From Paramesorhizobium sp049065735 (GTDB taxonomy: Bacteria > Pseudomonadota > Alphaproteobacteria > Rhizobiales > Rhizobiaceae): a stretch of DNA of 64,000 bases. The notes under the pieces are model-generated. The model had not been told where the DNA came from. It did no database searches and saw nothing but the letters and a program-made list of their open reading frames with translations. A program made the position numbers and the translations under genes. Positions 42,000 through 50,352 of this stretch are shown here, in pieces (position 1 is the first letter of the stretch; every line of letters begins with the position of its first letter). Where the stretch lies: positions 1 through 64,000 of the forward strand of contig NZ_JBAKHD010000002.1 of assembly GCF_049065735.1 (NCBI RefSeq), written 5' to 3'.

Positions 42000-42026
42000 C
42001 CCGCCATGCTTTCCGGAAAGCAGTAA

Positions 42027-42671
42027 CTATGCGATGCAGGCGACGCCGGTGCCCTTGAGGCCGCAATAGCCGCCGGGGTTCTTCGCCAGATATTGCTGGT
42101 GGTAATCCTCGGCATAGTAGAATTCCGGCGCATCGCGGATTTCCGTGGTGATGGGTCCAAGTCCCTTCGCATCCAGCGCCTTCTGGTAGGCTTCGCGGCT
42201 TGCCTCGGCAGCATCGCGGTCGTCAGGCGAGAAGGTGTAGATGGCGGAACGGTAGGTCGTGCCGATGTCGGCGCCCTGACGCATGCCCTGCGTCGGGTCA
42301 TGCTCTTCCCAGAAAGCCCTAAGGAGATCGGCGAGGCTTATGATGGCGGGGTCGTAAACCACCAGCACCACTTCCGTATGTCCGGTGAGGCCGGTGCAGG
42401 TTTCCTCATAGGTGGGGTTGGGCGTGATGCCGCCGGCATAACCCGCGGCCGTGGCATGAACGCCCGACATGCGCCAGAACAGCCGCTCTACGCCCCAGAA
42501 GCAGCCCATGCCGAACATGATCTTCTTCATGTTGTCCGGCCACGGCCCCTTGAGCGGACGGCCCGTGATGAAATGGGTGCTCGCAGTGGGAATCGGCTCC
42601 GCACGGCCCGGCAGCGCCTCTTCCGGGGCGGGCATCTGCAGCTTCTTCGTCAGTTTTTCCATCAGGGTCAT
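42027..42671 (-). CDS. msrA: Peptide methionine sulfoxide reductase A
   Basis: The 214-residue protein reduces methionine S-sulfoxide. The catalytic motif is GMGCFWGVERLF, with YAGGITPNPTYEETCTGLTGHTE and EDYHQQYLAKNP; resolving Cys residues lie at the C-terminus (GGYCGLKGTGVAC). It has an N-terminal extension of about 45 residues before the core, as in many proteobacterial long-form enzymes. The start at 42671 is the first ATG after the upstream small membrane protein gene. Confidence 0.96.
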   Translation of the reverse strand: MTLMEKLTKKLQMPAPEEALPGRAEPIPTASTHFITGRPLKGPWPDNMKKIMFGMGCFWGVERLFWRMSGVHATAAGYAGGITPNPTYEETCTGLTGHTEVVLVVYDPAIISLADLLRAFWEEHDPTQGMRQGADIGTTYRSAIYTFSPDDRDAAEASREAYQKALDAKGLGPITTEIRDAPEFYYAEDYHQQYLAKNPGGYCGLKGTGVACIA

Positions 42672-42684
42672 CGGGCTTCTCCAA

Positions 42685-43008
42685 TCAGTCTGCCACCACA
42701 TAGCCGAACCGGGCTTCGCGGCGGTAGGTCAGTGTATGGAACAACAGCGCCAGCACCGCCAGAATCAGCCAGGCCGGCTGCTGCAGCACCCAGATGAGCG
42801 CCGGGTCCCACGCCATGGGGCTTATGTAATGCGTCACCAGCGCTTGTGCATCGGCCAGCGTCTGCGGCGATGCGGCGGACCAGATGTCATGGAGCGGCGT
42901 GGCGACCATTTTTCCGGCCCCGACGGAGCGGGCGGCGTCGAGCACGGCGCAGATGACCGCGAGCGCAAGGGATGCAACGGCGAGTACGCGAGACAGGAAA
43001 CGCAGCAT
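42685..43008 (-). CDS. Small two-helix membrane protein (107 aa)
   Basis: The 107-residue protein has an N-terminal hydrophobic helix (VLAVASLALAVICAVLDAA) and a C-terminal one (LIWVLQQPAWLILAVLALLF), with a soluble middle (DIWSAASPQTLADAQALV) and a short basic end. No family was recognised, though similar proteins occur in Rhizobiales. It lies 13 bases upstream of msrA on the same strand, so the two may be co-transcribed. Confidence 0.75.
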   Translation of the reverse strand: MLRFLSRVLAVASLALAVICAVLDAARSVGAGKMVATPLHDIWSAASPQTLADAQALVTHYISPMAWDPALIWVLQQPAWLILAVLALLFHTLTYRREARFGYVVAD

Positions 43009-43121
43009 GGATGTGTCACTCTACGAATGTTCCGGAGCCTTCTGAATTTAGAGCGCGGCAAGGCTCAGCGCAATCGGCCAGCGCATGGTTCGGAATTCTT
43101 TTCAGATTCACGAAATAGCGG

Positions 43122-43149
43122 TTGAACCCGGCGGCTTTCTGGCTATAGT
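43122..43149 (+). promoter_or_regulatory. Candidate sigma-70-type promoter for tRNA-Ser
   Basis: TTGAAC and TATAGT are separated by 16 bases. The pair points to the tRNA-Ser gene, about 95 bases downstream, giving a plausible leader for a tRNA precursor. It is the only good match in the 240-base gap after the small membrane protein gene. Confidence 0.5.
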
Positions 43150-43248
43150 GCGCGCCGCACCGGATGGTAGACGCCTAACCAGCGCCACAGAATCCCCGGT
43201 GCATTTGTTTACCCGTTTCGCCACCCATTCGGGAGAAAACGGACGAAC

Positions 43249-43338
43249 GGAGAGGTGGCCGAGTGGTTGAAGGCGCACGCCTGGAACGCGTGTATACGGG
43301 AAACCGTATCGAGGGTTCGAATCCCTCTCTCTCCGCCA
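43249..43338 (+). tRNA. tRNA-Ser (anticodon GGA)
   Basis: The 90-base class II tRNA has acceptor strands starting GGAGAG and ending CTCTCC, anticodon arm CACGC-CTGGAAC-GCGTG with anticodon GGA, a long variable arm (TATACGGGAAACCGTA), T arm GGTTCGAATCC and an encoded CCA. A MazEF module follows 30 bases downstream on the opposite strand. Confidence 0.97.
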
Positions 43339-43367
43339 TAAGCTTCAATTTCCCTGGTTACGTTCGA

Positions 43368-43721
43368 TCAAACTGCTCTTTTTGTTTTTGGCCCTGTAGC
43401 CAAGCCAAGAAATACCATCACTGACCGATTGAGGCGCACCATGTCCTCATCATCCAGCCGTCCGACCAAGCTGCCTATTTTCGCTTTCGGGACAGTCGTA
43501 ATCTTATCGACCATCAGGCGGGATATTGTACGCAGATTGTTGCGTTCACTCGGCTCGATGGGAAGCCTGAATAAAGGGGCTTCCGTCTCATCCGATGTGA
43601 AGGCGCAGATGGTAATGGAGTCCGTCGCGTCGAAACTGTCGTCCTGCACAATTACCACCGGACGAGGCTTGCCCGCATAGTCTTTGCCGCCTGCGACCGT
43701 CCAGATCTCGCCGCGCCTCAT
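43368..43721 (-). CDS. MazF/PemK-type mRNA interferase toxin
   Basis: The 117-residue protein begins MRRGEIWTVAGGKDYAGKPRPVVIVQDDSFDATDSI, the PemK/MazF core with the RPVVIVQ strand and catalytic Arg/Thr region (ICAFTSDE). It has a C-terminal basic end. MazF toxins cleave mRNA at short motifs. The gene starts within the antitoxin stop (4-base overlap) and lies 30 bases from tRNA-Ser. Confidence 0.92.
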   Translation of the reverse strand: MRRGEIWTVAGGKDYAGKPRPVVIVQDDSFDATDSITICAFTSDETEAPLFRLPIEPSERNNLRTISRLMVDKITTVPKAKIGSLVGRLDDEDMVRLNRSVMVFLGLATGPKTKRAV

Positions 43722-43942
43722 TCATTGTCCCAATCGGAAATGGCATCGATAAATGCCTGATCCTCATCGGCCTTCGCGCTGGCGGCGACGGCGAGCGATT
43801 GACTGTGCGCCTTGGTTTTGAAGGCGGGCGTACGGACGTCCGGCACCCAGATCTGGATCGGACGCAAGCCTTGGGCGCGCAGGCGAGCGCGATGCTCTCC
43901 CACCTTCACGCGCGAGGACCGGGACTTGGATGGAGACGGCAT
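43718..43942 (-). CDS. MazE-type antitoxin (DUF3018-like)
   Basis: The 74-residue product has a basic N-terminus (MPSPSKSRSSRVKVGEHRAR), LRAQGLRPIQIWVPDVRTPAF, and an acidic end (DEDQAFIDAISDWDNE), the pattern of MazE-like DUF3018 antitoxins paired with PemK toxins. GAAGGAA precedes ATG 43942. The palindrome at 43957-43972 just upstream is a likely autoregulatory site. Confidence 0.88.
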   Translation of the reverse strand: MPSPSKSRSSRVKVGEHRARLRAQGLRPIQIWVPDVRTPAFKTKAHSQSLAVAASAKADEDQAFIDAISDWDNE

Positions 43943-43956
43943 GGCTTTTTCCTTCA

Positions 43957-43972
43957 AGGTTACATGTAACCT
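43957..43972 (-). promoter_or_regulatory. Perfect palindrome operator of the MazEF module
   Basis: AGGTTACATGTAACCT is a perfect 16-bp palindrome 14 bases upstream of the mazE start codon. Its position over the expected promoter/leader of the pair fits autorepression by the antitoxin. Confidence 0.65.
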
Positions 43973-44105
43973 ATCACAGATATCGGGCGATGCCAACAAA
44001 TCGTCGATGACGACGATTCGGAAACCCCGCCATCGTGCTGTCATGGGGAACGATAGGCGCGGTACCTGCGTTCCGTCATCGAACCGCTCAACACAGGCGA
44101 AATTC

Positions 44106-44999
44106 ATGGCGAGGACAGGCACGATCCGCATCGGCATATCGGGATGGACGTATGCACGCTGGCGCGGGGTGTTCTATCCGGAAGGGCTGCCGCACCGTCG
44201 GGAGCTCGCTTACGCCGCGGAGCATTTTCCCTCGATCGAAATCAACGGCACGTTCTATGGGCTGCAGCGGCCTGAAAGCTTCGCGCGCTGGAGCGAGGAA
44301 ACGCCTGAGGATTTCGTCTTCGCCATCAAGGGCTCGCGTTATATCACCCATCTGCGACGGTTGAAGAATGTTGAGACGCCGCTCGCCAATTTCATGGCCT
44401 CGGGCCTGTTGCGTTTGGGCCCGAAGCTCGGGCCGGTCCTCTGGCAGTTTCCGCCGAGTCTGAAATTCGACCCGGAATTGTTCGACGCGTTCCTGACCTT
44501 GCTGCCCCGTGACACCGATGCGGCTGCCGAGCTCGCACGACGGCACGATGTGCGGCTCGAAGGGCGCGCGTTTACCCGGAGCCATACAAACCGGCCGCTC
44601 CGCCATGCGCTGGAAATTCGCCATGACAGCTTCCGTTCGCCCGAATTCATCGCGCTTCTGCGCCGTCATAAAGTGGGGCTCGTCGTCGCCGATACGGTGG
44701 AATGGCCGCTCTTGATGGATCTCACCACCGACTTCGTTTATTGTCGGCTGCATGGCTCGGAGGAACTCTATGTCAGCGGCTATGACGACAAATCGCTCGA
44801 CCGCTGGGCGGCGCGGATACGCGCCTGGGCGCAGGGGCGCGAGCCTGAGGACGCCGAGCGGGTGACGGCACCAACCAAACCGCTCGGGACGGGGCGCGAT
44901 GTCTACGTTTATTTCGACAATGACATTAAAGTACGCGCGCCCAGCGACGCGCTGGCGCTGATGGAACGCCTCAGCGTCAAGTGGCAGCAGGCTGCATGA
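44106..44999 (+). CDS. DUF72 family protein (YecE-like)
   Basis: The 297-residue protein is a TIM-barrel-like DUF72 member: IRIGISGWTYARWRGVFYPEGLP at the N-terminus, EINGTFYGLQRPESFARW, FVFAIKGSRYITHLRRL and the C-terminal VYVYFDNDI. Function unknown in the family. ATG 44106 was chosen because it begins exactly at the conserved strand; an open frame runs further upstream through the MazEF operator. A strong terminator follows. Confidence 0.9.
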   Translation: MARTGTIRIGISGWTYARWRGVFYPEGLPHRRELAYAAEHFPSIEINGTFYGLQRPESFARWSEETPEDFVFAIKGSRYITHLRRLKNVETPLANFMASGLLRLGPKLGPVLWQFPPSLKFDPELFDAFLTLLPRDTDAAAELARRHDVRLEGRAFTRSHTNRPLRHALEIRHDSFRSPEFIALLRRHKVGLVVADTVEWPLLMDLTTDFVYCRLHGSEELYVSGYDDKSLDRWAARIRAWAQGREPEDAERVTAPTKPLGTGRDVYVYFDNDIKVRAPSDALALMERLSVKWQQAA

Positions 45000-45012
45000 T
45001 TTAACCCGCTGC

Positions 45013-45043
45013 AAAAAAGGCGGCCTTGGAAGCCGCCTTTTTT
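45013..45043. terminator. Bidirectional intrinsic terminator
   Basis: AAAAAAGGCGGC and GCCGCCTTTTTT form a 12-bp stem-loop with a 7-base loop between the DUF72 gene and the RcnB-like gene, which converge. It serves both strands. Confidence 0.93.
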
Positions 45044-45063
45044 GGTTCAAAGCAAGGGGAGGA

Positions 45064-45408
45064 TTACCGACCCGCCACGATCGAGGCGATGACACCGCTG
45101 GCGATGCTGATCAGCAGGTAATCATTGTTTACCCGCACCCACTCATGGCCGCGCGGCGGCTTGCTGAGGCGATAGCGGCCATAGTCGCGCACGACATGGC
45201 TGCGGTAGCTGCGCGGCAGCTGCTTGCCCCGCGTCCAACGCTCGCGCCGGTCGTCATGACGGCGCCAGTCGCGACGATCATCATGGCGCTTGTTCCACGA
45301 TTTCTCGACCCGAGGCGGATGCCCATAGCCCGGCTGACGGTACTGGGCGAATGCCGCCGAGGGAGCGAGAAGCGAAAGCGCGGTGACGGCGATGACAAGA
45401 TTTTTCAT
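45064..45408 (-). CDS. RcnB-like periplasmic protein
   Basis: The 114-residue protein has a signal peptide (MKNLVIAVTALSLLAPSAAFA), then a His/Arg/Asp-rich stretch (HDDRRDWRRHDDRRERWTRG) and a conserved RcnB-type end (RGKQLPRSYRS, YRLSKPPRGHEWVRVNNDYLLISIASGVIASIVAGR). RcnB proteins affect Ni/Co homeostasis in enterics; roles here are unknown. The start is set by AAGGAAT before ATG 45408. A longer frame upstream is unsupported. Confidence 0.88.
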   Translation of the reverse strand: MKNLVIAVTALSLLAPSAAFAQYRQPGYGHPPRVEKSWNKRHDDRRDWRRHDDRRERWTRGKQLPRSYRSHVVRDYGRYRLSKPPRGHEWVRVNNDYLLISIASGVIASIVAGR

Positions 45409-45511
45409 CTTGATTCCTTGTTGGTTGGGCATGTGAAACTCACGCAACCACCATCGTTCCTCACCCGTGAATGGAACATGAATGGCCGGATTAAATCGCG
45501 GTAATGTCAGC

Positions 45512-45527
45512 CTCACGAAAGCGTGAG
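45512..45527 (-). terminator. Possible stem-loop after metH
   Basis: CTCACG-AAAG-CGTGAG is a 6-bp stem with a tetraloop starting 2 bases past the metH stop codon. No U-tract follows, so it may be only a weak terminator or a 3' stabiliser. Confidence 0.35.
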
Positions 45528-45529
45528 CT

Positions 45530-48500
45530 TCACTCCGCCGCCTCGGCAGAAGAGTTAGCCTCGCCGGGCATATAGTTGAGGATCGGTCCCAGCCAGCGCT
45601 CGACCTCCTCCACGCTCATGCCTTTGCGGGCGGCATAGTCCTCCACCTGGTCGCGCTCGACTTTGGCGACGCCAAAATAATAGCTTTCGGGGTGGGAGAA
45701 ATAGAGGCCCGAGACGGATGAGCCGGGCCACATGGAATATCCCTCGGTAAGCTCGACTCCCGCCGCTTTTTCCGCATCGAGCAGGCGGAAGAGCGTCGCC
45801 TTCTCGGTATGGTCGGGCTGCGCGGGATAGCCCGGCGCGGGGCGGATGCCCTGGTAACCTTCCGCAATCAGTTCGTCACCCGTCAGGTTTTCATCCGGCG
45901 CATAGCCCCAGAATTCTTTGCGCACGCGCTCGTGCATGCGTTCGGCAAAGGCTTCGGCGAAGCGGTCGGCCAGCGCCTTGACGAGGATCGAGGAATAATC
46001 GTCATTGGCGCGCTCGAAGCGCTCGGCAATGGCCACTTCCTCGATGCCCGCCGTCACCACGAAGCCGCCGAGATAGTCCGGCTTGCTCCCGAGCGGCGCA
46101 ACGAAATCAGAGAGCGCGATGTTCGGCTTGTCGCCACGTCGCGAGAGTTGCTGGCGAAGCGTGAAGAAGGTGGCGAGTTCTTTTTCACGGTCCTCGCCGG
46201 TGAAAAGCCTGACATCGTCGCCGACGCTGTTGGCCGGCCAGAAGCCGATGACGGCGCGCGGCCGGAACCACTTCTCCTCGATGATCTTCTTCAGCATTGC
46301 CTGCGCATCGGCATAAAGCTGGCGCGCGGCTTCGCCCTGTTTTTCGTCTTCGAGAATGGCGGGGAAGCGGCCCTTCAGTTCCCATGTCTGGAAGAAGGGC
46401 GTCCAGTCGATATAGCGGGAGAGTTCCTCCAGATCCCAGTCTTCGAATGTGCGGGTGCCGAGGAAGCTTGGTTTGGGTGGTGTATAGACATCCCAGTCGA
46501 TCAGCAACGCATTGGCGCGGGCGCGGGCGAGCGGCAGGCGCTGCTTCTCCGCCTCGTTGCGGGCATGAGCAGCGGCGACCTTGGCATATTCGGCGCGCAC
46601 GCCCTCGATATAGGCTTGTCTTCCCTTCGACAGGAGACTTGAGACGACGCCGACGGCGCGGCTCGCATCGACCACATAGACCGCCTGGCCGCGTTCGTAG
46701 CGCGGGTGGATTTTCACCGCGGTATGCACCCGGCTGGTGGTGGCGCCGCCGATCAAGAGGGGAATGTCGAAGCCTTCGCGCTCCATCTCGGAGGCGACAT
46801 GGGCCATCTCGTCGAGCGACGGTGTAATGAGGCCGGAGAGACCGATGATATCGACCTTCTCCGCGCGCGCCGTTTCCAGAATCTTCTGCGCCGGGACCAT
46901 GACGCCGAGATCGATGATCTCATAATTGTTGCAGGCGAGCACGACGCCGACAATGTTCTTGCCGATATCGTGCACATCGCCCTTGACGGTCGCCATCAGC
47001 ACCTTGCCGGCGCTCTGGCGCTCGCCGCTGCCGCCATTGAGGCGCTTTTCCTCTTCCATGTAAGGCAAGAGCACCGCCACCGCCTGCTTCATCACGCGGG
47101 CGGATTTGACCACCTGCGGTAGGAACATTTTGCCGGAGCCGAAGAGATCGCCCACCACATTCATCCCCGCCATCAAAGGACCTTCGATGACATGCAGCGG
47201 CCGCTCGGCGGCAAGCCGTGCCTCCTCGGTATCCGCCTCGATATATTCGGTGATGCCGTTGACGAGCGCATGCTCCAACCGCTTCTCGACCGGCCATTCG
47301 CGCCAGGAAAGATCGCGCTCCTTCGCCTCCTTGCCCGCCGCCCCCTTAAAGCGCTCGGCAAGCTCCAGCAGGCGCTCGGTCGCGTCGGGACGGCGGTTGA
47401 GCACCACGTCCTCGCAGGCCTCGCGCAATTCCGGCTCGATCGATTCGTAGACCGCCAGCTGACCGGCATTGACGATGCCCATATCCATCCCCGCCTGAAT
47501 GGCGTGGTAGAGAAACACGGCATGCATCGCCTCGCGCACCGGCTCATTGCCGCGGAAGGAGAAGGAGAGGTTCGACACGCCGCCCGAGACATGGACGTGC
47601 GGCAAGGTGCGGATGATTTCCCGCGTGGCTTCGATGAAATCGACGCCGTAATTGTTGTGCTCCTCGATGCCGGTGGCGACGGCAAAGATGTTCGGGTCGA
47701 AGATGATATCCTCGGACGGGAAGCCCACCTTTTCCGTCAGCAACTTATAGGCGCGGGTGCAGATTTCCACCTTGCGCGCTTCCGTATCCGCCTGCCCCTG
47801 CTCATCGAAGGCCATGATGACGACGGCGGCGCCATAGGCCCGGCAGAGCTTCGCATGATGCAGGAAGGCTTCCTCGCCCTCCTTCATCGAGATGGAATTG
47901 ACCACCGGCTTGCCCTGTACGCATTTCAGCCCTGCCTCGATCACCTCCCATTTGGAGGAATCGATCATGACGGGCACGCGGGCGATGTCCGGCTCGGCAG
48001 CGATGAGATTGAGGAACTCGGTCATCGCCTTTTGCGAATCGATCAGCCCCTCATCCATATTGACGTCGATGATCTGCGCGCCGTTCTCCACCTGGTCGCG
48101 GGCGACATCGAGGGCGCTGGCATAATCGCCCGCCGTGATCAGTTTGCGGAACTTCGCCGAACCGGTGACATTGGTACGCTCGCCGACATTGACGAAGGGG
48201 ATGTCCTTGGTGAGCGTGAAAGGCTCCAGCCCGGAAAGCCGCATCAGAGGCTCGGCTTCCGGAATTTCCCGTGGCCTATGACGGGAGACGGCTTCGGCGA
48301 TGGCGCGGATATGGTCCGGCGTCGAGCCGCAGCAGCCACCCACGACATTGACCAGCCCCTCGCGGGCGAAGGTCTCGATCTGCGCCGCCATCGCCTCCGG
48401 ACTTTCGTCATACTGGCCGAATTCATTGGGGAGGCCGGCATTCGGATAAGCACAGACAAAGGTATCGGCGACGCCGGATATCTCCGCCAGATGGGCGCGC

Positions 48501-49306
48501 ATGGCATTGGCCCCCAGCGCGCAATTGAGCCCGATGGTGAAAGGCCGGGCATGGCGCAGCGAATACCAGAAGGCCGTTGGCGTCTGGCCGGAAAGCGTGC
48601 GGCCGGAGAGATCGGTGATCGTACCCGAGATCATGACCGGCAGGCGGACGCTCTTTTCAGCAAAGACTTCTTCCGTCGCGAAAACCGCCGCCTTGGCGTT
48701 GAGCGTGTCGAAGATCGTCTCGATCAGGATGATATCGGCCCCGCCGTCGATGAGACCTCGGATTTGCTCGGCATAGGCGATCTTGAGGTCATCGAATGTG
48801 ACGGCGCGATAGCCCGGATTGTTGACATCGGGCGAGATGGAAGCGGTGCGGTTGGTCGGCCCCAGCGCCCCGGCGACGAAGCGGCGGCGTCCATCCGTCT
48901 TCTCGGCGCGCAGCGCCGCACGGCGGGCAAGCCGCGCGCCATCCCGGTTCAATTCATAGACCATGGCCTCCATGCCGTAATCGGCCTGCGCGATGGAGGT
49001 GGAGGAAAAGGTGTTGGTTTCGATGATATCCGCGCCCGCCATGGCATAGGCGTAATGGATTTCCTCAATCGCCTTGGGTTGGGTGAGCGTTAAAAGATCG
49101 TTGTTGCCCTGAAGCTGGCAATCGCAGGCGGCAAAGCGCTCGCCGCGAAAATGCTCCTCGTGGAAGCCTAGCCCCTGGATCTGCGTTCCCATCGCGCCAT
49201 CGAGGATTAGAATCCGTTCCCGCGCGGCCCTGGTGAGCGCAGCCAGAACCTCGGAACCGTCCCGCCTCGGGGCTTCTGCCCCGAAGAGATCGTCAATGGA
49301 ACTCAT
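45530..49306 (-). CDS. metH: Cobalamin-dependent methionine synthase
   Basis: The 1258-residue, four-module enzyme transfers a methyl group from methyltetrahydrofolate to homocysteine through methylcobalamin. Homocysteine module: LDGAMGTQIQ and zinc motif VGGCCGSTPDHI; folate module: NVGERTNVTGSAKFRKLI; B12 module: VKGDVHDIGKNIVG with the DxHxxG histidine ligand; C-terminal SAM-binding activation module with RPAPGYPAQPDH. Start 49306 (MSSIDDLFG). It lies 71 bases downstream of a small gene behind a B12 riboswitch. No metE is seen in the window. Confidence 0.97.
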   Translation of the reverse strand: MSSIDDLFGAEAPRRDGSEVLAALTRAARERILILDGAMGTQIQGLGFHEEHFRGERFAACDCQLQGNNDLLTLTQPKAIEEIHYAYAMAGADIIETNTFSSTSIAQADYGMEAMVYELNRDGARLARRAALRAEKTDGRRRFVAGALGPTNRTASISPDVNNPGYRAVTFDDLKIAYAEQIRGLIDGGADIILIETIFDTLNAKAAVFATEEVFAEKSVRLPVMISGTITDLSGRTLSGQTPTAFWYSLRHARPFTIGLNCALGANAMRAHLAEISGVADTFVCAYPNAGLPNEFGQYDESPEAMAAQIETFAREGLVNVVGGCCGSTPDHIRAIAEAVSRHRPREIPEAEPLMRLSGLEPFTLTKDIPFVNVGERTNVTGSAKFRKLITAGDYASALDVARDQVENGAQIIDVNMDEGLIDSQKAMTEFLNLIAAEPDIARVPVMIDSSKWEVIEAGLKCVQGKPVVNSISMKEGEEAFLHHAKLCRAYGAAVVIMAFDEQGQADTEARKVEICTRAYKLLTEKVGFPSEDIIFDPNIFAVATGIEEHNNYGVDFIEATREIIRTLPHVHVSGGVSNLSFSFRGNEPVREAMHAVFLYHAIQAGMDMGIVNAGQLAVYESIEPELREACEDVVLNRRPDATERLLELAERFKGAAGKEAKERDLSWREWPVEKRLEHALVNGITEYIEADTEEARLAAERPLHVIEGPLMAGMNVVGDLFGSGKMFLPQVVKSARVMKQAVAVLLPYMEEEKRLNGGSGERQSAGKVLMATVKGDVHDIGKNIVGVVLACNNYEIIDLGVMVPAQKILETARAEKVDIIGLSGLITPSLDEMAHVASEMEREGFDIPLLIGGATTSRVHTAVKIHPRYERGQAVYVVDASRAVGVVSSLLSKGRQAYIEGVRAEYAKVAAAHARNEAEKQRLPLARARANALLIDWDVYTPPKPSFLGTRTFEDWDLEELSRYIDWTPFFQTWELKGRFPAILEDEKQGEAARQLYADAQAMLKKIIEEKWFRPRAVIGFWPANSVGDDVRLFTGEDREKELATFFTLRQQLSRRGDKPNIALSDFVAPLGSKPDYLGGFVVTAGIEEVAIAERFERANDDYSSILVKALADRFAEAFAERMHERVRKEFWGYAPDENLTGDELIAEGYQGIRPAPGYPAQPDHTEKATLFRLLDAEKAAGVELTEGYSMWPGSSVSGLYFSHPESYYFGVAKVERDQVEDYAARKGMSVEEVERWLGPILNYMPGEANSSAEAAE

Positions 49307-49377
49307 GAAACAAATACCTGCTCTGCCAGCCAAAGGGGATGGGCGAGCAGATTTAATGACATAAAGATATGTTTATG

Positions 49378-49617
49378 TCAATGAAGTGCACCTTCCAGCG
49401 AGGCGACCAGCGTGACGAACATCTCACGCAAGCGAAGCGGGCCGGTCAACGGGCCTTGATAGCGATCAAGCCTGCGGATTTCCTCGGCGGCGGCGGCAGC
49501 CATGTCGGCTTCCTTGGGCAACCACAAAAGCCAGGCGATAAAGATTTCCTCAGGCGAGCATTGCGAGGCGGCGCGGCGTCTGGCGATGGTCTCGGCGGCA
49601 GGTTCGGCAATCGGCAT
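49378..49617 (-). CDS. Unknown 79-aa protein between B12 riboswitch and metH
   Basis: The 79-residue product (MPIAEPAAETIARRRAASQC, FIAWLLWLPKEADMAAAAAEEIRRLDRYQGPLTGPLRLREMF) is predicted all-helical and soluble with one aliphatic segment. No family was recognised. It is the first gene after the cobalamin riboswitch and precedes metH on the same strand, so it is expected to be co-regulated by B12. A start at 49617 follows a hairpin carrying a GGGGAT; longer versions of the frame would read into the leader. Confidence 0.65.
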   Translation of the reverse strand: MPIAEPAAETIARRRAASQCSPEEIFIAWLLWLPKEADMAAAAAEEIRRLDRYQGPLTGPLRLREMFVTLVASLEGALH

Positions 49618-49621
49618 CAAA

Positions 49622-49645
49622 ATCCCCGGTGATGGTGACGGGGAT
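49622..49645 (-). promoter_or_regulatory. Hairpin before the 79-aa gene, candidate expression platform
   Basis: On the minus strand ATCCCCG and CGGGGAT form a 7-bp stem with a 10-base loop, followed by TTTTG and then the ATG after 4 bases. It could sequester the ribosome site or act as a terminator under riboswitch control. It lies 110 bases after the B12 box. Confidence 0.5.
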
Positions 49646-49755
49646 ATTCGAGCGCGCACGAACGGAAACAGGTGGCCTTGCGCCATCCATTGCCAAGCGA
49701 TGCACCGGGACACCCCGCCCGTTGACCTATTCACGGGATGCTCTCACATCCCTCG

Positions 49756-49950
49756 CATCGAGGCAGGTCTCCTGGCTCGCGGGTCATTGCGACTGTCGGC
49801 CTTCCCGGTCTCAAGACCAGTGGCATTCAATGACAGCAGCTCGCCGCATACAGTTGCGGGGGCAGCGCCGGCCTTGTATTCTTGGGGAATACGCACCGGC
49901 TTCCCTCTTAGCCCTCAAGCGGATTTTACCCGACTCAAAGGACCTCGATG
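49756..49950 (-). ncRNA. Cobalamin riboswitch
   Basis: All landmarks of the adenosylcobalamin riboswitch occur in order on the minus strand: a closing stem (CATCGAGG at 49950-49943 pairing with CCTCGATG at 49763-49756), GGGAAGCCGGTG, GCTGCCCCCGCAACTG, GCCACTG, GGGAAGG and the B12 box AGCCAGGAGACCTGCC at 49777-49762. Downstream on the same strand are the 79-aa gene and metH. The aptamer normally lowers expression when B12 is plentiful, which is unexpected for a B12-dependent enzyme and deserves a look. Confidence 0.95.
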
Positions 49951-50010
49951 ATTCATAAGGACCGCCTGATGGTCCCGTGTCAACACGCGGAGGGGTTATA
50001 AGACGATTTC

Positions 50011-50256
50011 TTACATGACATAGGCGGCGATGGAAGCGGCGACGAGCGCGACCGCAGCGGCGATCATCAGGCCGTAGATGCGCGGGCGGTCGAACAGCAC
50101 CGCGAAAGCCGAGCCCCACGCAACGATGGCTGCGCCCAAGGCGAAGAGGAAGCCGGGCTTGTCCCCAACGGTAATGTTGACCGCCATTAAACCGCCGATG
50201 ATGAGCGCGCCGAATACAATCAGCAGCCCAGTGGCGTATCTTTCATAATCGTCCAT
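50011..50256 (-). CDS. Small membrane protein (81 aa)
   Basis: The 81-residue protein is three hydrophobic helices (YATGLLIVFGALIIGGLMAVNI, FLFALGAAIVAWGSAFAVLF and IYGLMIAAAVALVAASIAAYVM) with short polar ends. Start 50256 is the first Met of the hydrophobic protein; the longer frame upstream overlaps the alkyltransferase gene. It lies 61 bases upstream of the riboswitch on the same strand. No family was recognised. Confidence 0.7.
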   Translation of the reverse strand: MDDYERYATGLLIVFGALIIGGLMAVNITVGDKPGFLFALGAAIVAWGSAFAVLFDRPRIYGLMIAAAVALVAASIAAYVM

Positions 50257-50352
50257 TTGCGTTCCTCGGATGCCCGCATTTGCTTTACGCATAACATTAT
50301 TACCGCTCACGTCCAACAGCATCAAATGGGGATTTCTGATAGGATCTATCGG

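Noticed and set aside
47192..49093. 633-codon open frame antisense to metH
   Set aside because: It mirrors the metH frame in GC-rich DNA, has shadow-type His/Asp/Arg-rich composition and no domain.
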